A stretch of DNA of 26,549 nucleotides from the NCBI GenBank assembly GCA_031254795.1, contig JAIRTS010000229.1, positions 1-26,549 on the forward strand, in the 5' to 3' direction. The notes below the pieces were generated by a model that was not told where the DNA came from, did no database searches, and worked only from the letters and a program-made list of their open reading frames with translations. The DNA comes from Treponema sp. GTDB lineage: Bacteria > Spirochaetota > Spirochaetia > Treponematales > Breznakiellaceae. The position numbers and the translations under genes are program-made. Below are positions 16,121-23,082 of this stretch, one piece after another; position 1 is the first letter of the stretch; each line of letters opens with the position of its first letter.

Positions 16121-17365
16121 TCAATCAGCGCCGCCGCATGCCCGTACCATAGTCTCTATGACCGTTTGGCTTTCTGGTGAATGCGGCTTTCCCGTGCGCC
16201 GGTCAAAAAGTCCGAACTTCTCGCCGGAGCTAAACGCCCCATTGTCCCAGTACATGGGAACAAGTCCAAAATCGCGGGCTTTGCCGTAAACATAGGAAAA
16301 ATACTCAAGCCGCGTCTGTTCGTACCCTTCATGCCGCACGACGCCGCTTTCGCCGATAATGACCGGAGTCAGCTTTCCCGCGATGAATCTATCGGAGAGG
16401 GACTTAAAAACGGCGTTCACCGCGCTTTTATCCGCCGCGGAACCCCAGTCATGCCGGGTTCCCGCGATGCAGAATTCGTAGGGATCGTAGTAGTGTACCG
16501 CTACGACGAGCTTGTTCGCCTCATTGCCATTGTCGTTGGGCAACACGAAATACGGGGCTGTGGTATGCTTTGGGACAGCGCAGTATCCGGGGATAATGAG
16601 AAACCGGCTCCGGTTGTTGCCGCCCACGCCGCGTACGGCGTCCACAAAGACCTGCGTCCATTTATTCAGTATGTCGTACTGGGGTCTTTGAACGGCTTCA
16701 TCCCCCCAGCCCCAGTTGCCGTCGTGCAGTTCGTTGAACGCCTCAAACATGAGATAATCGCCGTAGTTCTTGAAGTACTTGGCGATCTGCGTCCATACCC
16801 GCTCAAATTGCGCGGTCACCTGCCGCATGCCTTCCTCGCTCCGGCGGGCTGTGTTGAGGGAAAGCCAGCCATTATCCCGCGTCACATCGCCGTTCTTTTC
16901 AACAGACCCGTCGTGGTGAATGTTGATGATCACCTTGAGCCCGGCGTCATGCGCGTAACCCACGACCTCCGCGACGCGCCGCAAGAAATCCTCGTCAATG
17001 TGGTAGTCCGGCTCGCCGCCAATGTGTCCCATCCACGTAACCGGGATGCGCGCGATGGTGTATCCGGCGGCGCGGACGCCGTTGAAAATCTCTTGGGTAA
17101 TGCGGGGATTCCCCCATACGGTTTCGCTTGACACGCCGTTGCTATAGGCGTCAAGGGCGTTTCCCAAATTCCACCCCACCGCGAGCCCCTCTTCTGTAAA
17201 ATACGAGAGGGAATCGCGGCTCGTCATGGCTTCGGCGGCGAATTCGTTCTCCGCGTCTGGAACGCCGCCGGGATTCTTCCCATTTGCAGTCTCGCACCCG
17301 GCGAAGAACAGCCCCAGAAGCAACGCCCAAATAAAGACACGCCGCGCCGTTTTGCGCTTCGTCAT
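16121..17365 (-). CDS. Glycoside hydrolase family 5 lipoprotein (endo-glucanase/mannanase)
   Basis: A 414-aa secreted lipoprotein (lipobox FAGC, C24) that should hydrolyse beta-1,4-glucan, glucomannan or mannan backbones. GH5 landmarks in order: GWNLGNALDA near 64-73, WGNPRIT, RIPVTW near 106-111, INIHHDG near 147-153, the acid/base in AFNELHDGN (E212), VHYYDPYEF near 290-298 and the nucleophile in IIGESG (E339). The N-terminal half resembles subfamily 4 (GH5_4), but NELH replaces the common NEP, so I do not fix the subfamily. ATG 17365 overlaps the CIA30-like gene stop as ATGA. The stop lies in a 10-nt tandem repeat (ATCGCGTTCA twice, about 16104-16123), and the esterase gene begins 67 nt later. 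Confidence 0.9.
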   Translation of the reverse strand: MTKRKTARRVFIWALLLGLFFAGCETANGKNPGGVPDAENEFAAEAMTSRDSLSYFTEEGLAVGWNLGNALDAYSNGVSSETVWGNPRITQEIFNGVRAAGYTIARIPVTWMGHIGGEPDYHIDEDFLRRVAEVVGYAHDAGLKVIINIHHDGSVEKNGDVTRDNGWLSLNTARRSEEGMRQVTAQFERVWTQIAKYFKNYGDYLMFEAFNELHDGNWGWGDEAVQRPQYDILNKWTQVFVDAVRGVGGNNRSRFLIIPGYCAVPKHTTAPYFVLPNDNGNEANKLVVAVHYYDPYEFCIAGTRHDWGSAADKSAVNAVFKSLSDRFIAGKLTPVIIGESGVVRHEGYEQTRLEYFSYVYGKARDFGLVPMYWDNGAFSSGEKFGLFDRRTGKPHSPESQTVIETMVRACGGAD

Positions 17366-18084
17366 GGGATGACCCTCAGATCATAGACTTTGACCTTAAA
17401 TGTTCCGGGCTTGCCGTTGTTTGTGGTCTGGAACTGAATTTGGATCGCCTGATCCTGATTAAACGGTTTCTTTGCCCCCCAATCCTCAGGCTGCGCCAGC
17501 TGCCTCATCATAAAAGCCACAGTGGTCTCCTGATCTTTTTTGGCGACAAATTCCCTGCCATAAAAAGCGGCGTCAGTGATGTCGGCGGTTGAAACCATAA
17601 CCTTATACGCCTGCCCGTCGCCCGCTATTTTAAAGGAAAAACCTCTGGCGGTTTTGAGAAGCTCCAAAGTAGCCTCATCGGGAATGGCGTACCAGCCCGC
17701 GTAGCCGTACTGATACGTATCGGTGATTTCACCGCTGATGTTGTAGGTCATCAAAATATTCCCGTCAATTTCTTCAGGCCTCTCGATCAAGGCGATTCTG
17801 GAAGAGCCTTGATTTGCGGAATCGTTAAAACTTCCCCACGCCCATCCGCCGGGAACGCCCTCTTCCGCAACGCCGCCAGAGGAAGCGGTTGAAACGCAGG
17901 AGCCAAACAAACCGGCGGCGACTAAAAGCGCCGACACGCCAGCCAAACGCATTTTTTGCGTGACGAGTTTTCCCCAAAACGCAAACCACGTTTCCCGAAC
18001 CAAGAAAGTTCGACTTGGCTTTGGGAAAGATTCTCGAAAAAACGGTCTAAAGCCCATTTTTTCTATTAAATTTGCACTCTTCAT
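17362..18084 (-). CDS. CIA30-like carbohydrate-binding lipoprotein with odd N-terminal extension
   Basis: The C-terminal 165 residues form a galactose-binding-like beta-sandwich of the CIA30 kind (GFSFKIAGDGQAYKVMVSTAD, then a WGAKKPFNQDQAIQIQF stretch, ending TFKVKVYDLRVIP). Such lipoproteins often accompany polysaccharide enzymes and may bind glycan; no catalytic motif is seen. The lipobox is FGSC. ATG 18084 has AAAGGAG 5 nt upstream, but places about 44 residues ahead of a complete lipoprotein signal peptide that begins at an internal Met (17952), which has only a distant GGGGA. The extra stretch (FPKPSRTFLVRETWF) looks unlike a signal peptide and is bounded by 8-bp direct repeats, suggesting an in-frame insertion. 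The stop overlaps the GH5 start. Confidence 0.7.
   Translation of the reverse strand: MKSANLIEKMGFRPFFRESFPKPSRTFLVRETWFAFWGKLVTQKMRLAGVSALLVAAGLFGSCVSTASSGGVAEEGVPGGWAWGSFNDSANQGSSRIALIERPEEIDGNILMTYNISGEITDTYQYGYAGWYAIPDEATLELLKTARGFSFKIAGDGQAYKVMVSTADITDAAFYGREFVAKKDQETTVAFMMRQLAQPEDWGAKKPFNQDQAIQIQFQTTNNGKPGTFKVKVYDLRVIP
17950..18062. repeat. 97-bp segment bounded by direct repeats of AAAAAATG
   Basis: On the minus strand AAAAAATG occurs at 18055-18062 and again at 17950-17957, exactly 105 bp apart (35 codons). The enclosed segment encodes the unusual extension of the CIA30-like lipoprotein. No clear terminal inverted repeats were found; small internal pairs such as CCAAG/CTTGG exist. 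It may be a small mobile insertion or a chance A-rich repeat. Confidence 0.3.
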
Positions 18085-18164
18085 ATTGACTCCTTTCACT
18101 CGCGGCGAAACGCGCCTGCGGTGTTTTCAATGGTCGCGGACTTTGCCGGCGGAGCGTCATTTTT

Positions 18165-19289
18165 TCACTCCAATGGCGATTTTGAAAGATCCGGCAATTC
18201 ATCCAATGTAATGACCAGATCATGATTGTACACTTTTTGTTTATGCGACAGGGTATTGTGCCAATCCCCTGTCCAGAAATTATCTTCGCGCGTCTGATTG
18301 GGCGTGGAGCCGTAACCGTCGTTCCATGTCATAAACCACGACCACATGGCGTTGTCCCGCATGCAGGCGTCGGGATCGGGAATCGCGCCGTTTTCCGTGA
18401 GCGCGACAATGCGGTTTCTATCCGGAACCATCATGAGGGTTTCTCCGAACCTCGTTGATTGGGAGCTAAAATTTTGCGGAGGATTTGGATATACATCGGT
18501 ACCCGCTATATCCACCGTCGCGGCGTCGGGAAACCAGGCGGCGTTTTGACCATTCCAGACCCATATCAGGTTGTGAAGCCTTTTTGTATTGACAAGGTAG
18601 TCGTAGATGTACGCCCACAACGCCTTATACGCGCCGGGTCCGCTCGCGCCCCACCAGAACCAGCCGCCGGACGCCTCGTGAAGAGGACGCCACAGCACGG
18701 GAATGTCCAGATCTGCCAATTCCTGGAGCCGCTCGGCGACCGTCTCCAGATCGTTTTTAATAAGGGTGAAGTCAGGGGAAGACGTGTCAAGGCTTCCGTC
18801 GCGGTACGGAATGCGGAAATCGGTGTCTTCGGTGTAAAATTGTTGGTCGGGGCCGATTTTCCAATGCCAGCAGAAGGTGACAATGCCGTGAGCGCCCTCC
18901 ACAAGGGTCTCTCCGTTGTTTTCGCCGTTCCACCACTCTATCGCTTCATTGGTCTGCTCCCCGCCTTTGTCATGGGGAAGGGAAAGCTGGATAAAATCAA
19001 AGCCTTTAATGGCGGGATACTTGCCCGTGTCAGCGAAAACACGGGCTATCATATCCATGGATGTATTGGTTGTCCAAGAGGTGTCCATCTGACCGGAGAT
19101 GACGCGCTTCCCGTAATTGTCCTTGAGATAGCGCAAAAGGCGTCTTTTGTTGGGCGTCGCGTTGGCGATGGTTCCAAAAGAAACGGGGTTCGCTTCTTCC
19201 GGCTGCGAAGGGCAAGAGAGAAACAACGCCGCCATTCCTATGGCGAAAACAAACAACCGGCGCGAAACGCCGCTTCTTTTGAAGTCCAT
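18165..19289 (-). CDS. Beta-mannanase, glycoside hydrolase family 26, lipoprotein
   Basis: A 374-aa lipoprotein (lipobox FLSC, C26) that should cleave internal beta-1,4-mannosidic bonds. The single GH26 domain fills the protein: SGQMDTSW near 65-72, GKYPAIKGFDFI near 89-100, FCWHWKIG near 139-146, acid/base in RPLHEASGGWFWWG (E205), WVWNGQ near 243-248 and nucleophile in ALTENGAIPDPD (E299). The domain ends in DNFWTGDWHN and HDLVITLDELP. It is a diverged paralogue of the GH26 at 23083-24243. It follows the barrel gene by 15 nt and precedes the CIA30-like gene by 80 nt, in the same transcription unit. The ATG at 19289 has AGGAAAGG upstream. Confidence 0.93.
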   Translation of the reverse strand: MDFKRSGVSRRLFVFAIGMAALFLSCPSQPEEANPVSFGTIANATPNKRRLLRYLKDNYGKRVISGQMDTSWTTNTSMDMIARVFADTGKYPAIKGFDFIQLSLPHDKGGEQTNEAIEWWNGENNGETLVEGAHGIVTFCWHWKIGPDQQFYTEDTDFRIPYRDGSLDTSSPDFTLIKNDLETVAERLQELADLDIPVLWRPLHEASGGWFWWGASGPGAYKALWAYIYDYLVNTKRLHNLIWVWNGQNAAWFPDAATVDIAGTDVYPNPPQNFSSQSTRFGETLMMVPDRNRIVALTENGAIPDPDACMRDNAMWSWFMTWNDGYGSTPNQTREDNFWTGDWHNTLSHKQKVYNHDLVITLDELPDLSKSPLE

Positions 19290-19304
19290 GCCGCCGCGCC
19301 TTTC

Positions 19305-20639
19305 CTAAAATCCCGCTCGTATGAATATAGGGATAAACAGTTCAAAATTCGCCTGCTCGCCGTCCCATTCAAGGGGCAGTCTGCCTATCACGCCGGCTTT
19401 GATTGCGCCAGGCCCAAGATTTCTCTCGATCCACGCCCCAACGCCGGCCTGCATGCTGTCTTTGGCCAATGTGTTTATATCGTCCTTCTGTTCATACTCA
19501 AACCCGATGTCCGCGCCAATGGTCGCAAAACCCAGATCGTAGGAAGGGATAAGGTAGGCCACAAGGTCCAAGCCGGCCTGCGCTACTCCAATACCGGAAG
19601 AATCGCTGCCCAAGAACGCCGTGTCAATGCGCCCGGTGAGTCGGAAATCGTAGTTGCGGTAGGTGACGCCAATGGAAGCCTGATAGTCCTTTTTCTTTTT
19701 ATAGGTTGAGGCGTCTTCTTTATCCGAGCCTTCAAACGGGATTTTCACGCCTATGTCCAGCATAATGTCGCCCAGGGCTTTGACCTGAAACGCCGCCTCA
19801 ATGGTGTTCCTCATGCCGATGTACTGGGCGCGCAGGAAACCCACGCCCGCTATGTCGTAACCGGCGCCGATTTGTATCTTCTTGTACACTTTCTTGACAT
19901 CGTAGTAATCCTGATCGATTCCCGCCTCGCCCAGTTTATCGCCGTTTATTGATGTATAGGTGGGATAAGAAGCGCCTCCTATCCACACATCTTTCGGCCA
20001 ATTGGGGTTAAGATCAAGCAGTTCAGGAGCGAAAAACGCGCCGACGAACAGATTTTTAACCGGCTCCCATGTCAGCAGCACGGCCGCCGAAACTGCGGGC
20101 CAATACGTATTTCTAGTCCCCGCCGCGTTTCCCCACGGGTAAGGATCAAACTTGGTGAAGATGTTGGCCTGGGAATCCTGATACTCTACACGATATTTAT
20201 GGCGATCATAATTGGTGTTTAGCGTATAGTGAACAAACTGGGATCCTCCGACTTTCCCCTGGAGCGTGTCGTTGCCGGCGTTTCCCAGATAGACGGTCAG
20301 CGTGTCCAAATAGGGGAGATTGAACGGCTTCGCCCACACCCAGCCGCTGCCTTTCGCCGAAAGCGGATGCCCGGCCTGGTTTTTCGCGCCGTACGCGATG
20401 TCAAGCCCCAGGTGGAATCCAACAAATTCCGACCACCCGTCAAAGGAAAGTCCGGCGCTAATGTCCGGCTCTCCCCATGGCGCCTGCACCGCGGTTGTGT
20501 GCAGCGCGTCCCCTTCCTGGGGAACCGTCAACCGGTAGGGAACCCAGACCGAGGAGATGTAGCCGCCCACGTTAAGCTGGGCGAAGGCGGGAAGAGTCAA
20601 CGCGCAGGCGCAGAGCGCCGCTATTGCAAGTTTTTTCAT
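19305..20639 (-). CDS. Outer-membrane beta-barrel protein, putative oligosaccharide porin
   Basis: A 444-aa exported protein with a clean signal peptide (LPAFA|QLNVGG near residue 20). The mature part shows alternating hydrophobic/polar strands typical of a barrel (VRAQYIGMRNTIEAAFQV, GVTYRNYDFRLTGRIDTAF, SYDLGFATIGADIGFEYEQ), and it ends in a strand with C-terminal Phe (FELFIPIFIRAGF), the usual signature for outer-membrane insertion. Proteins of this look are common in Treponema. Its place between a CBM-like lipoprotein and a GH26 gene suggests it admits mannooligosaccharides, functionally like a SusC porin but with no TonB features. ATG 20639 has GAGGAGG upstream, 18 nt after the previous stop. 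No specific family name could be assigned. Confidence 0.7.
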   Translation of the reverse strand: MKKLAIAALCACALTLPAFAQLNVGGYISSVWVPYRLTVPQEGDALHTTAVQAPWGEPDISAGLSFDGWSEFVGFHLGLDIAYGAKNQAGHPLSAKGSGWVWAKPFNLPYLDTLTVYLGNAGNDTLQGKVGGSQFVHYTLNTNYDRHKYRVEYQDSQANIFTKFDPYPWGNAAGTRNTYWPAVSAAVLLTWEPVKNLFVGAFFAPELLDLNPNWPKDVWIGGASYPTYTSINGDKLGEAGIDQDYYDVKKVYKKIQIGAGYDIAGVGFLRAQYIGMRNTIEAAFQVKALGDIMLDIGVKIPFEGSDKEDASTYKKKKDYQASIGVTYRNYDFRLTGRIDTAFLGSDSSGIGVAQAGLDLVAYLIPSYDLGFATIGADIGFEYEQKDDINTLAKDSMQAGVGAWIERNLGPGAIKAGVIGRLPLEWDGEQANFELFIPIFIRAGF

Positions 20640-20657
20640 GTCAGTCCTCCTCGCCGC

Positions 20658-21275
20658 TTATTCCCAGCGGAGATTGTCAAGAAACACGGGGCCTTTATAG
20701 TCCGTGAGGGAACCCGCTATGCTGAACCGCATGTCCGGCAGAAAACCGGCGGTGGGCATAATCAGAATGACCGCGTTGGTTTTGACAAACCCGTCGCCCG
20801 CGTCTTCGCCGTCTTCCACAATGTCCGCCGCGCTGTCAACGCTGGCGCCGTTGTTGCTGAACACCTTCGCCTTAAAGGAGCCGGTCGTGCGGTAGGAAGG
20901 GTTGTAATAGAAGTCAAAGGCAAACTGGGTGACGCCCTTCATGTTAATGGACTTGGGCAGATCGATTTTCAATTTCGGCTCCGACCATTCCGTGTTGATG
21001 TCGTTGGTAAAATCCACGTCCAACCGGAGCATGCCGTTTCCAAACGTGGCGTCATCATAACTGAGGGCGATATCGCCTCTATACTGGTAGAATTCACTGG
21101 GCGTCAATTCCCAGCCCGCGGTTTCCTCGGCGGGATCGTCAAACGCCCACACCCCGGCGGGACCGGCCGACTTGGCGGCTCCACCGCCATTGCCGCCGCC
21201 GCTGGAAGCGCAGGAAACCGCCAGAGCCGCGACGAGAATCGCCGCGACAGCGAAAGTAAATTTCGTAAATTTCAT
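20658..21275 (-). CDS. Carbohydrate-binding-module-like lipoprotein
   Basis: A 205-aa lipoprotein (lipobox AVSC, C22) with a Ser/Gly/Ala-rich linker to residue 42 and then one beta-sandwich domain. Recognisable strands are VWAFDDPAEETAGWEL, GNGMLRLDVDF, EWSEPKLKIDLP, TQFAFDFYYNPS and VFLDNLRWE. The layout resembles mannan-binding CBM23/CBM27 modules of bacterial mannanases, but here as a free lipoprotein. No catalytic residues are apparent. It likely tethers mannan at the envelope next to the barrel and mannanase encoded just downstream. GGAGGAG precedes ATG 21275. The CBM family assignment is by eye and could equally be a CIA30-like fold. Confidence 0.6.
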   Translation of the reverse strand: MKFTKFTFAVAAILVAALAVSCASSGGGNGGGAAKSAGPAGVWAFDDPAEETAGWELTPSEFYQYRGDIALSYDDATFGNGMLRLDVDFTNDINTEWSEPKLKIDLPKSINMKGVTQFAFDFYYNPSYRTTGSFKAKVFSNNGASVDSAADIVEDGEDAGDGFVKTNAVILIMPTAGFLPDMRFSIAGSLTDYKGPVFLDNLRWE

Positions 21276-21308
21276 ATATTACAACTCCTCCGAAAAGTAA
21301 TTTTTGAA

Positions 21309-21359
21309 GGAGGCGGACAGCGTGTCCGCCTCCGGTAAAACGCCGCCCCACGGCGTTTT
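21309..21359 (-). terminator. Two adjacent hairpins between lipoprotein genes
   Basis: On the minus strand the first hairpin pairs AAAACGCCG with CGGCGTTTT (21337-21345 with 21351-21359, 5-nt loop), flanked by A4/T4 like a short bidirectional terminator. The second is an 11-bp stem (21309-21319 with 21323-21333, loop 3 nt). They lie in the 195-bp gap 21276-21470, just before the CBM-like lipoprotein gene, and may cause partial termination or protect the downstream mRNA. Confidence 0.5.
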
Positions 21360-21470
21360 GTACGAGGGCAAACACGCCCCCGCATTAGCGACATTACAAA
21401 CTATGGCGCGGAAAAGAACCGCAAAACTTGAGCTGTAACGCCTGCAGTTTCGCGGTTTTTCCAGTCAATT

Positions 21471-22445
21471 CTACTCTGCTGCCGACGGCGACAACAGCTC
21501 AATCTTGGTGATTTTGCAATCGGCCCAAATGTTGACGAAAAGCAATGTATTATCACCGGCCGCATCCAAGAGATCAGCAACTGAGACATCTACGGTAAAC
21601 GAAACATTGCTTCCATTTGATACATTTGAAGGGACGGCAAACTCAACAGCAGTAGCATCGGGACCTATTTTGCCTATGCCCCAACCGGGCGCAGGACCAC
21701 TGTCACTAATAGAATCAGCAGTAATAGATAGTCTCAAGACGCTGTCTGGCGGCGCGCTGGCGAGTTTGGCAAATTCCTCCCCCTCAATATTTCCTTTGCC
21801 GGCAGCTGGATCTCCTCCATCTATGTCAGTTTTAACCGTTATGACTTGGGGGGCACCGTACTCGACTCCTGTGTTAGAAAGCGTCAGTTTGGTCTGTTTC
21901 AGAAGCAACGGCTCCGCAATCTTGCCGACACTTTCCGAACCGGCATAAATCGCCAATTGTACAAATTCGTCCGCTGTTGAGCCTTTGCCTGCAGGAATAG
22001 CAATCTCGATAGGACCTTTCCTGTACCACTGCTCTTTCACTATGTCGCCCGATTGAATAATGATATTCTCAGCCATTGTCTCCCACTCCGGCTCCGGAGC
22101 GTCAGCTTCCCCCGCCTCATGCGCGTCATATTGCTCCTTAGTAATCTTTCTGTTTACCAAGGTCATTTTTAGACCGCCAGGAATATCTTGATTGGCGATA
22201 AAATGAAAGCTGAAATAAATTGAGCTTCCTTCCTCTAATGCATAAGAGGCAAGCCCAATCTCTTTAATGTCTACCGGTGTTTGGTATCCCCACTCTCCGT
22301 TGATGGCAAGCTCAAATTTCTCTCCCTCATACTGTCCCAAATCCGAGACATCCTTTCCCGCAGGGTCGCTCGTATCGCATCCCGACAACGCTATACTGCC
22401 GAGAATCACCAGAATTATCGGCAAACCCATCAAATTTTTTCTCAT
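21471..22445 (-). CDS. Lipoprotein of unknown function with beta-sandwich-like C-terminus
   Basis: A 324-aa lipoprotein (lipobox LSGC, C23). I do not recognise a family. Residues 40-190 are beta-rich (SIYFSFHFIANQDIPGG, GPIEIAIPAGKG). The C-terminal 110 residues (GWGIGKIGPDATAVEFAVP, then VSVADLLDAAGDNTLLFVN and IWADCKITKIELL) look like the small domains attached to polysaccharide-degrading enzymes, so glycan binding is plausible. AGGAGGT stands 5 nt before ATG 22445. Its DNA looks richer in A+T than its neighbours, hinting at different origin or age. It is the first gene after the promoter at 22983-23011, separated by a long leader carrying a 15-G tract, so its expression may be controlled differently from the adjacent GH26. 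Confidence 0.7.
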   Translation of the reverse strand: MRKNLMGLPIILVILGSIALSGCDTSDPAGKDVSDLGQYEGEKFELAINGEWGYQTPVDIKEIGLASYALEEGSSIYFSFHFIANQDIPGGLKMTLVNRKITKEQYDAHEAGEADAPEPEWETMAENIIIQSGDIVKEQWYRKGPIEIAIPAGKGSTADEFVQLAIYAGSESVGKIAEPLLLKQTKLTLSNTGVEYGAPQVITVKTDIDGGDPAAGKGNIEGEEFAKLASAPPDSVLRLSITADSISDSGPAPGWGIGKIGPDATAVEFAVPSNVSNGSNVSFTVDVSVADLLDAAGDNTLLFVNIWADCKITKIELLSPSAAE

Positions 22446-22503
22446 TGTATACCTCCTATTACTGTGATATACTTAAGAAAGGGCGCCTCTCCTCAAACCG
22501 GAA

Positions 22504-22518
22504 CCGGACAACGTCCGG
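22504..22518. repeat. Hairpin in the leader of the 324-aa lipoprotein gene
   Basis: CCGGAC and GTCCGG pair around AAC, with outer AAAC/GTTT bases (22495-22498 and 22521-22524) able to extend the structure. It lies about 60 nt before the ATG at 22445 and could influence leader RNA folding. Confidence 0.35.
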
Positions 22519-22604
22519 CTGTTTGTCGACAAGGTTTTGATTGGGGGCGCTCTTTCCTGAAAACCAGAACAATCGCTCTCCGCTTCTTCTCCTTCAGGCG
22601 CGGC

Positions 22605-22910
22605 TCATGCCTTCGCCTTCTCGCGCCTGTCAAGCGGACATACACGCGCCGCGGACACGCGGACACGCCGTCGATTCGGGAAAAACAGCCCGTGCGCAAT
22701 GAGTTCGTTCGCGCGGCGTCCGCCGCTTTTTTCAGTGGATTTGGAACAGGAAATTACTCTAAGACAACGCGGGGGGGGGGGGGGGACTATCTCGCCGCTA
22801 TGGACGGCGCGGCGGCTGAGCAAGCGGGATTCCGGCGCAACGTTTGCCCGCTCTCCCCTGCGGATATTCAATGATGTTTCAACGTTTTTTACAACAAAAT
22901 CATTCACCAT
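22605..22910 (-). CDS. Possible leader ORF reading through the poly-C tract
   Basis: An open frame of 101 codons from ATG 22910, with GAGGAG 4 nt upstream, lies downstream of the consensus promoter at 22983-23011. It starts MVNDFVVKNVETSLNIRR and crosses the homopolymer as a run of five prolines. It then continues for about 60 codons. With the tract one base longer or shorter, both other frames meet a stop within a few codons. The product matches no family I know, is rich in Arg and Ser, and may be non-coding leader with a chance open frame. The ribosome site, promoter and homopolymer make it worth annotating at low confidence. Confidence 0.25.
   Translation of the reverse strand: MVNDFVVKNVETSLNIRRGERANVAPESRLLSRRAVHSGEIVPPPPPRCLRVISCSKSTEKSGGRRANELIAHGLFFPNRRRVRVSAARVCPLDRREKAKA
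22771..22785. repeat. Homopolymer of 15 G
   Basis: Fifteen consecutive G residues on the plus strand (C on the transcribed sense strand), in the 637-bp gap between the GH26 stop and the lipoprotein start. Tracts of this length slip during replication. In Treponema pallidum and other pathogens poly-G tracts near promoters or in ORFs drive phase variation (established knowledge); that role here is inference. The exact length may be a sequencing approximation. Confidence 0.9.
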
Positions 22911-22955
22911 GACGCTCCTCAAAAACGTGTTAAACCAATAGGTTCACTTCACTTA

Positions 22956-22969
22956 ATTAACGCTTTCAT
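22956..22969. promoter_or_regulatory. Operator-like site downstream of the leader promoter
   Basis: ATTAACGCTTTCAT is an imperfect palindrome (10 of 14 positions) sharing TTAACGC with the site at 24316-24329. It begins exactly 13 nt past the -10 element, the same distance as at the other promoter, about +7 to +20 of the transcript. Probable binding site for the LacI-family protein encoded at 24527-25531. Confidence 0.5.
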
Positions 22970-22982
22970 TTACTTAACAAGA

Positions 22983-23011
22983 ATTATATATCCTTCCTGT
23001 CATTCTGTCAA
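22983..23011 (-). promoter_or_regulatory. Perfect consensus sigma-70 promoter
   Basis: On the minus strand TTGACA (23006-23011), 17 nt, then TATAAT (22983-22988): an exact consensus. Transcription would start near 22976, about 530 nt ahead of the lipoprotein ATG at 22445. It lies 72 nt past the GH26 stop and likely drives the downstream mannan and transporter genes. Confidence 0.8.
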
Positions 23012-23050
23012 ATGCAAATTTCAAAAATTCTCATTTTTTGTGCGTGAAAA

Positions 23051-23082
23051 CGCGCCGCGTGTCGCGCCGCATTTCGCGCCGC
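23051..23082. repeat. Three CGCGCCGC units at 12-bp spacing
   Basis: Copies at 23051, 23063 and 23075, separated by GTGT and ATTT, directly follow the GH26 stop. The same core and period recur in the esterase signal peptide at 15974-16009. Confidence 0.55.

Noticed and set aside
16181..17131. 316-aa open frame on the plus strand
   Set aside because: It is antisense to GH5, whose catalytic motifs are intact.
18459..19709. 416-aa open frame on the plus strand
   Set aside because: It is antisense to the GH26 and barrel genes, and its protein has no recognisable motifs; both minus-strand genes have clear families.
20229..21338. 369-aa open frame on the plus strand
   Set aside because: It is antisense to the barrel and CBM-like genes, whose signal peptides and ribosome sites are clear.
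22281..22874. 197-aa plus-strand open frame crossing the G tract
   Set aside because: It starts inside the antisense of the lipoprotein gene and lacks a ribosome site; the minus-strand leader ORF has better start signals.
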